Assembly (NCBI RefSeq): GCF_021347895.1
Contig: NC_067124.1
Coordinates: 16,234,521 to 16,298,520, forward strand
Direction of reading: 5' to 3'
DNA: 64,000 nt
Source: Acanthochromis polyacanthus
Lineage: Eukaryota; Chordata; Actinopteri; Pomacentridae
Shown here: one piece after another, positions 30,291-43,801 of the stretch
Layout: each line of letters begins with the position of its first letter
Position numbering within the stretch: position 1 is the stretch's first letter
Program-made: the position numbers and the translations under genes
Notes under the pieces: model-generated
Told to the model about the DNA's origin: nothing
The model's input: only the letters and a program-made list of their open reading frames with translations
The model's database searches: none

Positions 30291-31546
30291 AATCTAGCTT
30301 TCTCTCTCCTTTACACTCACAAAAAGTAAAGCACAAGTACAGGTTAAGAAGGCCGCCTGCATTCCGTGTGACTCTTTTCTAACTCGAGAAGACTTGAAGC
30401 CTGAATTAACTGCTGCAGCAGCAACGGGCAGAATTCAAAAGCAGCTTCTTCAGTCTGAGATGCTGTCGCTCTCGTCTTGTCCCCTCAGTGAACTGAATGA
30501 CTTGAAGACACATTTTCTCTGACTACAAAATCACAGTGCAATGAAACGGCAAATCAGATCGCACTTCACACAACTTGTAGTCAAATGCTGGCTTTACAAA
30601 CCATCTCAGATGTAAGGAGACTTGAATGAGGTGGGACAGCTTTCAAAGTCAAACCTGCTGAATCAAAACTTTGATCACACACACTGTGATGGTGTGTGTG
30701 ATAATCTATAACTATTCAGGGCCATGTATGTAGAAATATACCTAAATTCAAGGATAAAAGTTGACGAGGTAGTGGCTCATACCCATATGCATGGCTAAAT
30801 AAATTTGCATGAGATAATGTGAACTTTTAGTTTGTTGCTCATGTGCCATAAACTTGACAAACTGCAGACGTTCATTGAGAGGCTTTCGGCATTCATCGGC
30901 CGAGTGCATATCCAAGTGCACGACAAGTGTGAAAAAAATCTGCTCTAAAGTTGTGGTCCCAGTTCACAAAACCGTAGGCGAGAGCAATGTTGTTGCATCC
31001 AGACTCGTCATTGTTTTAACCACTTAATTTGTCTTCTTTTCTGATCTCTAATGGCTAATGCCATAGCTACAAAGTACTGCATGTCAGTGGAAAAATTATT
31101 TGGGAATTATCATGATGCAATTTTTAAAGTTTCTCCTCAAAACTAACTTTCAATGGATGATTTGCATCCATTCACGTACTGTGATATCCAGACACATTCA
31201 TGTTACAGTACAGGAGCAACTCAATTTAGCCAAAAAATAAATGGGATGATGTGTGCATGTGAGTGTGTATGGCTCTTCCAGTCCTGCAAACAAGTGGTTG
31301 ATCAAGAGCCAAATCCCACATCCCACTAAAAAGTAATATTACCTACCCATGCGAAGGTCGAGGAGGATCAGAAATGCAATATCCTGCTATCCGGGGGACT
31401 TTGGCCCGGGACATGTCTTGTAGAGAGACTTACTACACATTTTTTATAATCCTCAAAGTGTCTCCATGAGTTTAGATTTCCAAGTGTGCCAATCCGACTG
31501 GCACTGCTGCTGCTGAAGTCTAAATCCTTATGAGATAAGTCTTCAC

Positions 31547-33330
31547 CTTCTCCAAAAGAAAACCGCACAGTCTCTTAATCCTCGTCTTCGTCTTAAAAGT
31601 CGCTTGATAGGTGACTCTGTACATCTTCCGTGTGATTTCCACATATTTTTATTCCCTCGGCCTCGCGCAGGAGGAATTGCTTTGCTGGTTAATCTGTGTC
31701 CAAATTCCACCTAAGGACAGTTAACAGAGAAATCAAGGGAAAAAAATGAGAACACTGAAGTCAAAACTTTATATTAACAACAAATATGCTCATTGCTTAA
31801 AACTTGTAAAATGAAATGGAAAATTAAATTACATATTAAATGCTTAATCAGACCTAAAAAGTTGTAAGAGCGTGAAATTACTTGAAAAAGGTTAAAAACA
31901 AACAAAACCAAAAATAGTTTTCTGCAGATCATAAAACAAATTTTGCTTCACATTACAAATCAGTCCTCTCAATGTAAATCCTCTTGTATGTTTCCTGATG
32001 AAAAGTTGAAGGGAAGGGCTACTGTACAGTGGAATGCAGCAAATTCAAACAAGTTGTTTGGCCACACCTTCACAAGATAAAGAAAGTTTTGTAAAATCAT
32101 GTAAACTTCATTTCTTAACTTTAAGTCATCAGACAAAAATCCAGAGGAAATCCTGGAATAAACCTCGAGTCAGTAACTATTAAGCTGGAGATGCTCGGCA
32201 GGGTTTTTTTTTTTTTGTTTGTAAATTTAAAAGTAAAAGAAGCAAATAAAAGCTTATTTAAAAGTTTGCAAAATAGAACTATTAAGTTGAAAATATTTTA
32301 GCCCCTGAAATTAATTTAAGGAGTTCTAAAAAAGTTGTTTCCTGGAGGATTTGCGCGTCTTTCTGCTGCTTTTCTTTGTATGACTGAGAACAAAGGAGCC
32401 TTTACAGTAACAAAGAAGCTGCAGCGACTTATACCTGTTGATCTGTTTCCAATAAACTACAACAAGTTTATCGGAGATTTTCGAGACGGACCTGTTTTAT
32501 TTTCATCCCCTGGTACCTTTCTGCCTCCAAACATCTTTCCTCACTCGTGCACAAAGTTTAATTCTGTCACCGTTTAGTTACTTGGAGACTTTACACCTGA
32601 TTGCATTGTGCTGAATTCCCACAGTGCAGTGGCAACTTGGCCAAACCGCGAACACCGCTGTCCCCAAACTACTGCAGGAGAAAGAATAAAAAACTAGTCA
32701 CAAACTATTTCTGAGCCAGGTCACTTAGTCTTTGTCTCTGCGTGCGTAAAAAGCTCCTTTCCTCCGCAAACTTCTGACAGCCAGTTGCTTTGTCTTGTGT
32801 GTCGCAACATCCCCAAGAGACAAAAAATACGGCACCAACACAAACTCCATCTCACCTCCATGAAAGCGCGCTGTCACTTCATTCTAATTTGCACAAGTTG
32901 AGCGTTATTGCGCGTTGTGGAGATGCGTGTCTGAGCATCCCCTCAAGTTCTCTCCTCAAAGAGCCCCGCATCAGACAAAGGAAAAGGGGACCGCTCCTCT
33001 CGCTCTCTCTCTCTCTCTCTCCCGCTGCCTCGGTCTCTCTATGTCTCTCTCCCTCTCCCTCCTGCTTTGTGCTCAAGTTTGAGCGCTGACGCACCAAGTA
33101 CAGCCGCAACTTTTAACTGGAAATAAATTCAGAAAAATCGCTCCGAAATGAGCGGCAGGATCCCGCTCGGAGACAACTCACCTGCGGGGGTCGGCTGGCT
33201 CGCTGCGCGCTGCCGTGCGTCGCGGGAAAAAAAAAAAAGTTTGAGAAGACACATCTAGCTTTGTGTTGTGAAGTCCCCCTTTGTCTACACGTGTGATAGA
33301 TGGATGGGGCTCCTTTTGGCCGCGCCTAGT
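31547..33330 (-). ncRNA. Putative spliced transcript downstream of sox4 (CASC15-like position)
   Basis: A minus-strand two-exon model is suggested by splice sites. Exon 1 runs from a start near 33310-33330 to 33182, where the sequence is GCAG|GTGAGT. The intron (33181-31711) ends with a pyrimidine-rich tract and CTTAG. Exon 2 starts at 31710 and could end at 31547 (GAGAAG|GTGAAG). Exon 2 is open in one frame for about 54 codons, but the predicted peptide is Arg-rich and unlike anything I recognise. Mammalian SOX4 is followed on the same strand by the lncRNA CASC15, which is the reason for the analogy. This is inference from sequence signals and position; no homology has been checked. Confidence 0.3.
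33000..33060 (+). repeat. CT-rich low-complexity tract
   Basis: A (CT)n-like tract inside the promoter-like region at 33 kb. It falls within the predicted intron of the minus-strand transcript. Confidence 0.8.
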
Positions 33331-33375
33331 TCATTTCGCTCTCCACAGAGTCCCGCCCTCTCAAAGTCAAACAAC
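33060..33375 (-). promoter_or_regulatory. CpG-rich promoter-like segment
   Basis: A locally G+C- and CpG-rich segment stands out in otherwise A+T-rich DNA. It contains a GC box (GAGGGCGGGAC on the minus strand, about 33350-33362), GGCGCGGCC at about 33319-33327, and the strong minus-strand donor at 33181. It looks like the start of a transcript running toward lower coordinates. Confidence 0.4.
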
Positions 33376-33399
33376 TCTGCTCACAACAATATCGGACTG

Positions 33400-35859
<2,460 letters not shown>

Positions 35860-36650
35860 AGTGCAGGTACTGTAAGGAAATATGTAAGATTATACCATGC
35901 ACTGCAGATATTATCTCTATGCATGATACATAGTTATCACTGGGATGTTAAGAAATAAAATAATATGCAGTGTATATTACAAAAACACATATGACTGCCA
36001 GCTGAAAAGGCTGTTAGTTGTTGCATACAGCCAATTACGCTGCAATAAAATGCATATATCTGCATTTTTACGTTGATGCTAAGGGCTTAGTTGTAGCAGC
36101 AGCAGCAGCATCATAATATCACTCATGGATTCATGCACTCTCATTGTATTTCCTCTAGTCCCGCTGCTTCTTTTTTTTTTATACATAAAGCATGTTTTAC
36201 ATACAGTGAATGTAGCACAACATATGGACAATTATACAGTAAGTGCATTTTACAGTCTGTTTTATGTCTTACACTTATCTTTATCTAGCCTCCTGTCTTT
36301 ATTTTCCGGTGCATCATCGCTCATAACACCAAGACTAATTCTCTTACTCAAAGTCCTGGTATCTTAAGGTAATTTTGCATCCAATTACAGCATTAAAAAA
36401 TGCACAGAGCCATAAACTGAGGGAAAAAACAACTATGGTGTTTGTACTATACATAATTATAGAATACATAATGAATGCATAAAGTCAATTACACTAATAG
36501 CCTTTATAGTAAGTAGTAGTAGACAATTAAACAATTATGCAATAGGTGAAAAGAGAATAGAAAAAGTATGTATGGTTGGTATTTGAGATAAACATATAGG
36601 GGCTTGTCTTGCACCAGAGATAACCATGTCATGTAGTGACATGCATGCAC

Positions 36651-36670
36651 ACACACACACACACACACAT
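36651..36670 (+). repeat. Short (CA)n run
   Basis: About ten CA units, followed by CAGA repeats (36682-36699). Confidence 0.9.
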
Positions 36671-36833
36671 GCACATACTGTAGACAGACAGACAGACATG
36701 CTTGTCAGCTATGCTGGAGGGCCCTTGGCTGGCTGCTGCCTAAACAGCCCTTCCCCCACCGTGAGGGTCTGTCTGGGAGAGGGGGAAGGGGAAACATGAC
36801 TGTCTGAGCGGCTGCATCCAGCACAACAGGCTG

Positions 36834-36885
36834 GAATAGAATAGAATAGAATAGAATAGAATAGAATAGAATAGAATAGAATAGA
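36834..36885 (+). repeat. (GAATA)n pentanucleotide array
   Basis: About ten perfect GAATA units lie 3' of sox4. The same motif occurs inverted at 45449-45506. Confidence 0.97.
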
Positions 36886-37856
36886 TGGTTTAGCTTCTGA
36901 ACTGCTCATTCTCCAACTAAATGCTGCACATTTTACACATGTGCAGCCTGTTATTCTGCAGAAGGAACACATTTTAGGCAATTAGACATGCATAACTTAA
37001 GCTTTGTGACAAGCTGAGCTCAGGCTGAAGCTTCATGTGGTCAACTGCAGCTGCTGAGAATAGCTTTTCGTTCTAAATTCTTGGCTTTTGATGTGTTTTC
37101 TGACTATATCCAGGGGGGTTATGTGACAAAAGGTACAGAAAATCTTTCACATAAGCAGGCATATGCAGCAGGAAAGATCATTCACTCCTTCCATCCTATA
37201 TTTATAATGGTATTTTATGCTCTTAAAGAATCACATGAACCTGAATATTCTAGTAATTTAAGGAAATTTCTGATGATGCACATCATAAGATGATCTGAGG
37301 CGCAGGTTAATCAATGCGACTCCGTGTTGTTTGCACGACAAGCGGCTTATTCTGTTTACTACAAGTGACACTGGGCTATTTTCTGTTTTCTCCCAGTAAC
37401 ATCATGGATTCAGGTTATACATAATGCATTTGATTCTTAACCCCTTAAGCCACAAATCAATTTTACATCGCTGTTTGAACAGATGAGTGGAGCTTTTCAT
37501 GTGGTTTCATGTGGTTTCCTCCTGATATTCCTCCTGAGCAACACAGTTTAAAGAACCAGATCTATCGTAGTTTTGTAGACTGAGAGCGAGGTCATGCCAT
37601 ATGGTCATAAAATCATCGATATGAGACATCCAGGTCCCAGGTCAGCATCCCCTGCTAAGATGCAGTCTGAATGTATGATGTTGACTTAGGCCTTATGGGG
37701 GCTTTATGTGAAAACTTATTAAATATATATCACAGTGGGGTTAAAATAATCTCATTGATTGTCTGTGTCTGAGTCTATATAAAGGCATCTATGTTTTAGA
37801 TCTACAGGGGAGTCGTCAACTTCCCAAATGCTTTTTTTTTATTGAATAGAGTCTAT

Positions 37857-37888
37857 AGGCTCCCCCTTATTATAATAAGGGGGAGCCT
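37857..37888. repeat. Perfect 32-bp palindrome
   Basis: The 16-base half AGGCTCCCCCTTATTA is followed immediately by its exact reverse complement, with no spacer. It can form a cruciform. It does not resemble a transcription-factor site, and I do not recognise a mobile element around it. Confidence 0.85.
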
Positions 37889-38560
37889 GACATGAAGCTC
37901 TTTCAAGATCGGGCCTGACTACTGTAACTGGGAATAAGTGTGCTCCAGTCAGATTTCTAAAAGGTTTGCAGACTATGTGTGGACCATTTACTCTCAATGC
38001 ATAAGATGCTGTGCGACAAAAGTCAGAAGTATGTGCAGTTGTGGACTTCATGTAATATTTTGAGAACCAAGAACTTTCTCAGCAAGATTTTACTAACTTA
38101 TCACTAAAGAATGAACTCTAGTTTATTGCTTTTCTTTGAAGAAGTGTGCATGTGGACGTTGTTTGGGAACATGCTGCCATAGAAGTGAACAGGATTTCAA
38201 CAAAGTAGACCCTTTTTATCAGTTATTGCAAGTGTTTTGGGAACCAACCCACACATTTGCTATCAACAGTCAGCGTTTTCCACAACTAAACTATGTGTTG
38301 CAGCTAAAAAAAAGTTGAAGAAAATGCTTTCAGTGACCTATATGTTGCTTTAAATTGTAATTTTATGTGTTTTTTGAAAAGCAGTGCCAAAAGTCCCATG
38401 CTTAAAGTAATATTGATCAAAATACAGTGTTGGTAATGAGCTGATTTTACATCATTTCTTCCTTATTTGTGGACCAAACATGTTCCATTTTGGCTCCAAG
38501 AGGGAAACAATACACTGAAGAATCAAGAAGAGAGTTGTAGAGTTTCAGTTCCAGCTGATA

Positions 38561-38566
38561 TTTATT
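38561..38566 (-). terminator. Candidate sox4 polyadenylation signal AATAAA
   Basis: Plus-strand TTTATT reads AATAAA on the sox4 strand. I found no other AATAAA or ATTAAA between the stop codon and this point, so it is the best candidate for the mRNA end. It is a motif match only. Confidence 0.5.
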
Positions 38567-39588
38567 TCCTTCCTTGAAAAAGTTCTGTACACAAGTTTGT
38601 ATCAACAATCTGACAGGCAGTGAATGGACACAATTTAGCTGGCATGAGTTCCCCGTCCTCTCTCTGGGTCTCAGAAAAAGGGGGGTTTCTTTTGTTTATG
38701 GCATGATTAGAGACAATAAATGATAATTCTACACAGCATATTGCACAGGATGGATGAAAAATAAAGTTAATATATTTAAAAATGCTTTCATATATATATA
38801 AAAAACAGTCTGAACTGACCACCTTAAATGTAAGTAAGGATGTGTAAAAGATAGCAGTTCTAGACATTGCCTGTCCTCAATAGCAACAACGTACATAAAC
38901 ACACAATCTTTTTGCTTTATGATACAGTCAAATATACAAAGATCGAGTTCACGTTTCATCGTTTTTGCTCATTTTTTCATTTTTTTCTGAAAAACACAAC
39001 AGCTAGTAACCTGAATCTGAAATACAAATGCTATTCACCATGCCATAAAGATACTAAAACAATTATTAGCTAATAGTTAGCCGACAAGTAGAAAAGATTA
39101 TATATTCAAATACAATGAGAAACGCAGTACAAGTAGGTGTTGCGGAACTCAAGTCAGAAATTTGAATATGCTTGATGTTGTCATCCTTTTGCTGTTTGCT
39201 TTGCTGCTGTGTTGAGAACCTGTTGGATCCAGTGGCTGATTGGCAAATGTGACATCAGTTAATGAAAACATCAAGAAATACGTCAAATTTAAAGCTACAA
39301 TCTCCTCATTGTTGTCATAGGCAAGATATCTGACAGGAAATGCAAAAACAAACAAACAAAAAAAAACAAGTGGCTGCTGGAGACAGTGATGCTGCTGCTT
39401 AACCCACGTGGTGCACAGGAACAGCCCCTGGAAATAAAGCCTCCTGTGTCTTTAAGAAGCCTGCAGTCTGGCACTGTAAACGTAGAAGGTAGGCTGATAC
39501 AAGACTGGTGCTGCTTTCAAGTGCTGTCGGGAAAAATGCAAATCGCAGTCTGTTGTTACTCCAGCACTGCCAATATTCAGGGAGATTC

Positions 39589-39602
39589 GGGGGGGGGGGG
39601 GG
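39589..39602 (+). repeat. G14 run within the sox4 3' UTR
   Basis: The sox4 mRNA would carry C14 here. Poly-C tracts in 3' UTRs can bind PCBP-type proteins; use here is unknown. Confidence 0.95.
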
Positions 39603-40509
39603 TTGGGTGTCAGATAAGAGTTACAAGTATTTGCTGGTAGAAGTGACACAAGGTTTGGCTATTTTGGTGACTTAAAACACGAATTGCACACCTGGTTCAT
39701 ATTCTGCTCTGTCTCTAAAAGTACAAAGTTTGGTGCCTCTAACTGCTAAAAATCAAACAACAGGCACCACAGTGTTCATAAGGTCTGTTCTGCTGTCTGC
39801 CCCTGCAAAAGCATTTCAACAGTCAGCAGAAACTCAGAAATACGAGCTTGTCATGAGCACTTGAAGGCAGCATGAAAACCAGCCTGCCGGGGTATTAAAA
39901 ATTAGGAAATCCAATACAGCTGTATTAGTAGGCTACACACACCGATTGTTGACTCCCCCATTTTTCTATATAGATTTGTACAAAAATACACTGAGAAAAT
40001 AATCAAACTGTTTCCTCTCTTTTAAGTGTCCAAAAGTGTGTACATTTAAATATAAAAAAGAAATCAAAAAAGTTGTGTGTTTTTAAAACTCTAGCCCTTC
40101 GCCTGAGAAGGAAATGTGACAGACATACTGACAAACAACCGTGTTAGAAAAAGAAATGGACTAGATCGTGTGTACAAGAAACAAAAACGAAAATTAAAAA
40201 AAAGTGATAAAGTTAAAAATGCTTGGCCCAGTATATAAATACAACATCCCATATAAAATGGCATCTGAATACATGTACAAAAACAAAGCTCAGAGGATGA
40301 AAAACAACAAAAACAAAACAAAAAAAATCGGTGAGGATTTCTCTATAGCTATCATCTGAAATTAAAGAATTTTGGTCCTGAATCAGAGAACACGTGTATA
40401 AAGTTCAGCACAGATTTGAAGTTGCGTTTGAGTCCTGAAGTCTGAAAAATTACGACAGCTGGTGATTATTTCAATGTCCTTTTTTTCTTAAAGAGAAGAA
40501 CCGAAGCGA

Positions 40510-40519
40510 GCGCCACCTA
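40510..40519 (-). promoter_or_regulatory. Partial CTCF-like core in the sox4 3' UTR
   Basis: The minus strand reads TAGGTGGCGC, matching the last ten positions of the CTCF core, but the first four do not match. Confidence 0.2.
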
Positions 40520-41189
40520 TCCATTTAAATAACCCTAATACTAGTTGAACTGCTCGACAGTCTCACAGAAAATCTCAGCACAAGATAGGAAACAAAGTAG
40601 GCTATCATGCTTAACAGGTTTTTTGCTTTTGAGAAAAATATCCGACTTTAAAAAACAAAAACATCAACCCACCTCGGTCTCATTTTAAAAATCCCTCTCG
40701 GTGACACACCACAATAAAAACGTCGCACGGCAGTCAGTCCTATTTCTGTACCTTTTAGTGGTGAAGTTCACTTGGCGATTGGTAAAAAGTTGTGAAATGT
40801 CCCTTTTTTTCAAATTCAGCAACAACATTGATTAAGTGAACGGCGGACCGCGTAACGTGCAAATCAATCACAGTAAAGTTCAAACAGTCCAGGACTGAGT
40901 CAGTCTGCTCCTCCTCTGGTTCCTCCACCGGTACCGAGTCCCACGGTCCACTCATCCGAAGAAAAGGACAAAAAGCAAGTTATTCGCTTTAAAGTTGAGC
41001 TTTCCAAGGACTCGCAGCTCTTGCCTCTAGAGGCAGGAAGGGACGGGGACTAGTTTAGTGGCTTTTTACTAGTCTGCTGTAGTCATAACAAACTATTGCG
41101 CCCACACTCGCAGGAACCCCTGTTTCTGTTTGTGGTCAGATTTTTACGTGCAGGAATTGTTACCTGTCGTCTGTCGCCCGTTTGCCTCC

Positions 41190-42431
41190 TCAGTACGTGA
41201 ACACCAGGTTGGAGATAGTGGACTCCAGCCAGTCCCCGGAGATCATCTCGCTGACTTCGGGCGTGCAGTAGTCGGGGAACTCGAAGTGGGACCCCCCGGA
41301 GCCGGACTCAAAGTTCAAATCCCAGTCCCTGTCCAGCACCGAGGAGCCGAAGCTGCCCAGAGACATGCTGTCAAAGCTGGGGCTCGGGTTGATGTCGAGC
41401 AGGTCGTCCTCGAACTCTTCATCCTCCGAGGAAGAGGAGGAGGACGAGTGGGACGAGGCGGAGGAGTGGGAGCCGGAGGGAGTGGGCGAGGAAGTCCGCC
41501 GGCTGCTGTACGTGTGGCCGCCATGGCGCTCCGAAGACGCGCTCAGGCTGCCGCTGCTGCCCGGGGAGTCTGCGCCCTCCTCCCGGCCGCTGGACGCGTC
41601 CTCGTACAGGCTCAGTGGGTCGCTGGAGTCCGCCGAGCTGCTGAGCGTGGGGCTGGCCGGGACCACGACGGAGGAAGCCGGGCTGACGCTCAGGCTTGCC
41701 CCGCTGCTGCCGAAGACGTAGACCCGCTTGGGCTTCTTGCCGTCCGGTATCTGCTTGGCTGAGGAGACGGATTTGGACTTGTACAGGGAGTTGTGGTGGT
41801 GCTCTGACGGGTGCTCAGAGGCAAACAGTGATGCTTTGGTGCTACTGCTCCCGAAAAGTGATTTGTGGGGTTTGCTGCTGCTGCTGGTAGATTTGGATCC
41901 ATTCTTCCTCGAAGATGAGGATGTCTTGGTGCTGGTGTTGTTCGAGCTACTGCTAAGTTTGTCTCCCTTGTCTCCGCTGCTGCCCGGCTTGGATGCGCTG
42001 GATTTTACCTTCTTTCTGGGCCGGTACTTGTAGTCGGGATAGTCCGCCATGTGCTTGAGCCTGAGCCGCTCCGCCTCTCTGATGAAGGGAATCTTGTCGC
42101 TGTCTCTGAGCAGCTTCCACCGCTTCCCCAGCCGCTTGGAGATCTCAGCGTTGTGCATGTCGGGGGACTGCTCCATGATCTTTCTCCTCTCGATCTGCGA
42201 CCAAACCATAAACGCGTTCATGGGTCTCTTGATGTGACCGCTCGGAGTTTTACACCACGCCGGGTTGTCTCCCAACTTGTCGCCGGCGGTCGAGGAGGCT
42301 GTGGAGCCCGGGGAGAGAGGCGAGGCGGCCGGGTCCAGGTCCATGCACGCCCCGGAGTCGGAGCTCGAATCCCCGGCGAAGAAGGACAGCGCCTCAGCGG
42401 TGCTCTCTGTGTGGCTCATTTTCTGCACCAT
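41190..42431 (-). CDS. sox4: SoxC transcription factor Sox4 (single exon, intact)
   Basis: This 413-residue HMG-box transcription factor acts in the nucleus; SoxC proteins bind the DNA minor groove and promote neuronal, cardiac and skeletal progenitor differentiation. The HMG box spans about residues 66-140 (starts [12 protein letters not shown], ends YKYRPRKK) and carries the usual nuclear-localisation basic clusters. Residues 144-200 are Ser/Lys-rich. Residues 323-343 are a Ser run followed by an acidic stretch ([11 protein letters not shown]), as in SOX4. The C-terminal activation domain is residues 381-413 ([15 protein letters not shown]... to VFTY). The wording [13 protein letters not shown] and [13 protein letters not shown] matches SOX4 rather than SOX11 or SOX12. 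It is shorter than human SOX4 (474 aa) because mammalian Gly/Ala tracts are missing. The first ATG is chosen because MVQ begins SOX4/SOX11 proteins and the context is strong (A at -3, G at +4). No intron is needed. I cannot tell sox4a from sox4b. Confidence 0.97.
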   Translation of the reverse strand: MVQKMSHTESTAEALSFFAGDSSSDSGACMDLDPAASPLSPGSTASSTAGDKLGDNPAWCKTPSGHIKRPMNAFMVWSQIERRKIMEQSPDMHNAEISKRLGKRWKLLRDSDKIPFIREAERLRLKHMADYPDYKYRPRKKVKSSASKPGSSGDKGDKLSSSSNNTSTKTSSSSRKNGSKSTSSSSKPHKSLFGSSSTKASLFASEHPSEHHHNSLYKSKSVSSAKQIPDGKKPKRVYVFGSSGASLSVSPASSVVVPASPTLSSSADSSDPLSLYEDASSGREEGADSPGSSGSLSASSERHGGHTYSSRRTSSPTPSGSHSSASSHSSSSSSSEDEEFEDDLLDINPSPSFDSMSLGSFGSSVLDRDWDLNFESGSGGSHFEFPDYCTPEVSEMISGDWLESTISNLVFTY

Positions 42432-42450
42432 GCTGCCCGCTTCTGCACAC
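41190..42450. other. CpG-rich island over the sox4 coding exon
   Basis: The sox4 exon is strikingly G+C- and CpG-rich compared with the A+T-rich flanks, with many GCCG, CGCC and CGG words. This is common for single-exon developmental transcription factor genes, which are often Polycomb-marked islands. The same composition produces the long reading frames on the opposite strand, which are not genes. Confidence 0.6.
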
Positions 42451-42990
42451 AGAGGGAGAGGGCTGTACTGGTTCTTTCTCTCCCTCTCTCCGTGGTCCTC
42501 TGATTCACTTTAAAGCAAACTCAGCTCTTTTCTCCCCCTCTTCACAGTCTGAGCTGAGAGGAGAGAGAAAAAACAGTGCAAGAAATAATTCACTCCTGAG
42601 ATGCGCAGGAAACTCGGAAACACTTCAGTCCAGAGGAGCCTCAAACGGTTGGATGCGTAAAAAAGTTTAATCTCCAGCTTCTGTTGGAGTTGAAACAGCT
42701 CGTTCGGTGCAGCCCACTGCCCACTGTTCCCCCTTGGATGGCTCTCAGTCTCTTCCTTCTGTGTTATAAAATCAGTTCAGTGAAACAGTCTACACAGCTG
42801 AGACGGGGCGCCACTCTCTGCGTTTTGGGGCACTTGCAAAGGACTCCCAGAGTGTGTAAGGTAAGTGTTTTTCTCTGCATCAGCTCTCCTAGAAACAAAA
42901 GCCATGCATGCTGGGGAAGGAAAAAAGCAGCTAGAGCGAGTTACACTGTCCGCCTCCCATCTGCAGACCTACAGTCGCGTTTTAACCAGC
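42432..42990 (-). other. sox4: Probable sox4 5' UTR
   Basis: This stretch lies between the sox4 start codon and the promoter-like cluster. It is G+C-richer than the surroundings, has no long reading frame on the sox4 strand, and contains a few upstream ATGs (for example at plus-strand CAT 42876-42878 and 42903-42909). The transcription start is not determined. The 42990 end assumes the TATA-like element at 43018-43024 is used. Confidence 0.4.
42765..42860 (+). promoter_or_regulatory. Possible antisense promoter and first exon opposite the sox4 5' UTR
   Basis: On the plus strand a consensus TATA box (TATAAAA, 42765-42771) is followed about 90 bp later by a consensus splice donor (AAG|GTAAGT, junction 42860/42861). 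A start about 30 bp below the TATA would make a first exon of about 65 nt, transcribed away from sox4. Nothing coding is visible. It could instead be chance, or a TATA serving sox4 on the other strand, since the motif is partly symmetrical. Confidence 0.25.
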
Positions 42991-43017
42991 CCTCCAGACC
43001 CGGCCCCCCTCGCCTGC

Positions 43018-43119
43018 ATTTATCCCTTCCCGTGATACAACGGCGATAAAAATCCACCAATGGCACGCTGTCGCTACCCTGCCTTTGCGCCAAAATCACG
43101 CCCCCTCGCATCTGATTGG
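43018..43119 (-). promoter_or_regulatory. Candidate sox4 promoter (CCAAT, GC box, E2F, weak TATA)
   Basis: Read on the minus strand, in order toward the gene: CCAATCAG (plus ATTGG, 43115-43119), a GC/CACCC-type box (plus CACGCCCCCTCG, 43097-43108), an E2F-like TTTTGGCGC (plus 43087-43095), then TATA-like GATAAAT (plus 43018-43024). The order and spacing are those of a vertebrate proximal promoter, about 0.6 kb upstream of the sox4 ATG. The transcription start would fall near 42990. A second CCAAT on the plus strand lies at 43057-43061. The elements are visible; their use is inferred. Confidence 0.5.
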
Positions 43120-43737
43120 TCCAAAATGGAATCTAATAATAATCAGCGCGTGCAATGAGGAGCCTCGTGTCTGACCTCATTCCAGAATACAACAAGAAAC
43201 TTAAATTTTTTTTAAAGAGACACTGGCTTATGTTATGAACCCCCCTTCCTACTCTCTCACCCGCAGCCCATGTGTGGACCATTAACATGCAGCTATATGG
43301 GAAAACTGAGTATACTTTTGCCATATGGCAATTTAAACACGTACAGTTTCCCACTGTGCCAGATTAAAAAAGAAATATGCTCTGTTATATCAGCCTCCTT
43401 TGCAGTGGGGATGTTGTGAATGGTGCGCAAAAACAGGACCTGGAGGCAGCGCAGTGCAGCTGGTGGAGGCGCACACCGTGTATGATAATAAAGACACACA
43501 TAGTGTTTATATTAAAAATACATTTGAATAAGGGGATCATTCTCTTAATTTCTAAAACTGAGCCTTGGGTTAATAGGTGGCTGTTTGCATACAGGTGGTC
43601 ACTGCTCATCATGATGTTAAACAAGACCACGTTCAACAGTTGAGCTCCTCTTACTGACTGCTGCACAAACAGGGAAATGTCTCTTGGACACCTCATAATC
43701 GTTATGCTGGTGTGAGAGAAGACTCCGAGCCAAGCTT

Positions 43738-43752
43738 CCCCCCCCCCCCCCC

Positions 43753-43801
<49 letters not shown>

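Larger units (their letters stand above)
38540..41189 (-). other. sox4: Probable sox4 3' UTR
   Basis: About 2.65 kb follows the TGA stop before the first canonical AATAAA on the minus strand (plus-strand TTTATT at 38561-38566). The length is close to the long 3' UTR of mammalian SOX4, which is known to be heavily regulated after transcription. On the mRNA strand the region is U-rich and has no coding content. It contains a C14 run (G14 on the plus strand, 39589-39602). The exact end is inferred from the signal alone; cleavage would be expected near 38540-38550. Confidence 0.6.

Noticed and set aside
41130..41762. 210-aa plus-strand frame opposite sox4 (also 42051-42503, 41728-42033)
   Set aside because: They are shadows of the CpG-rich sox4 coding strand; low-complexity translation with no domain.
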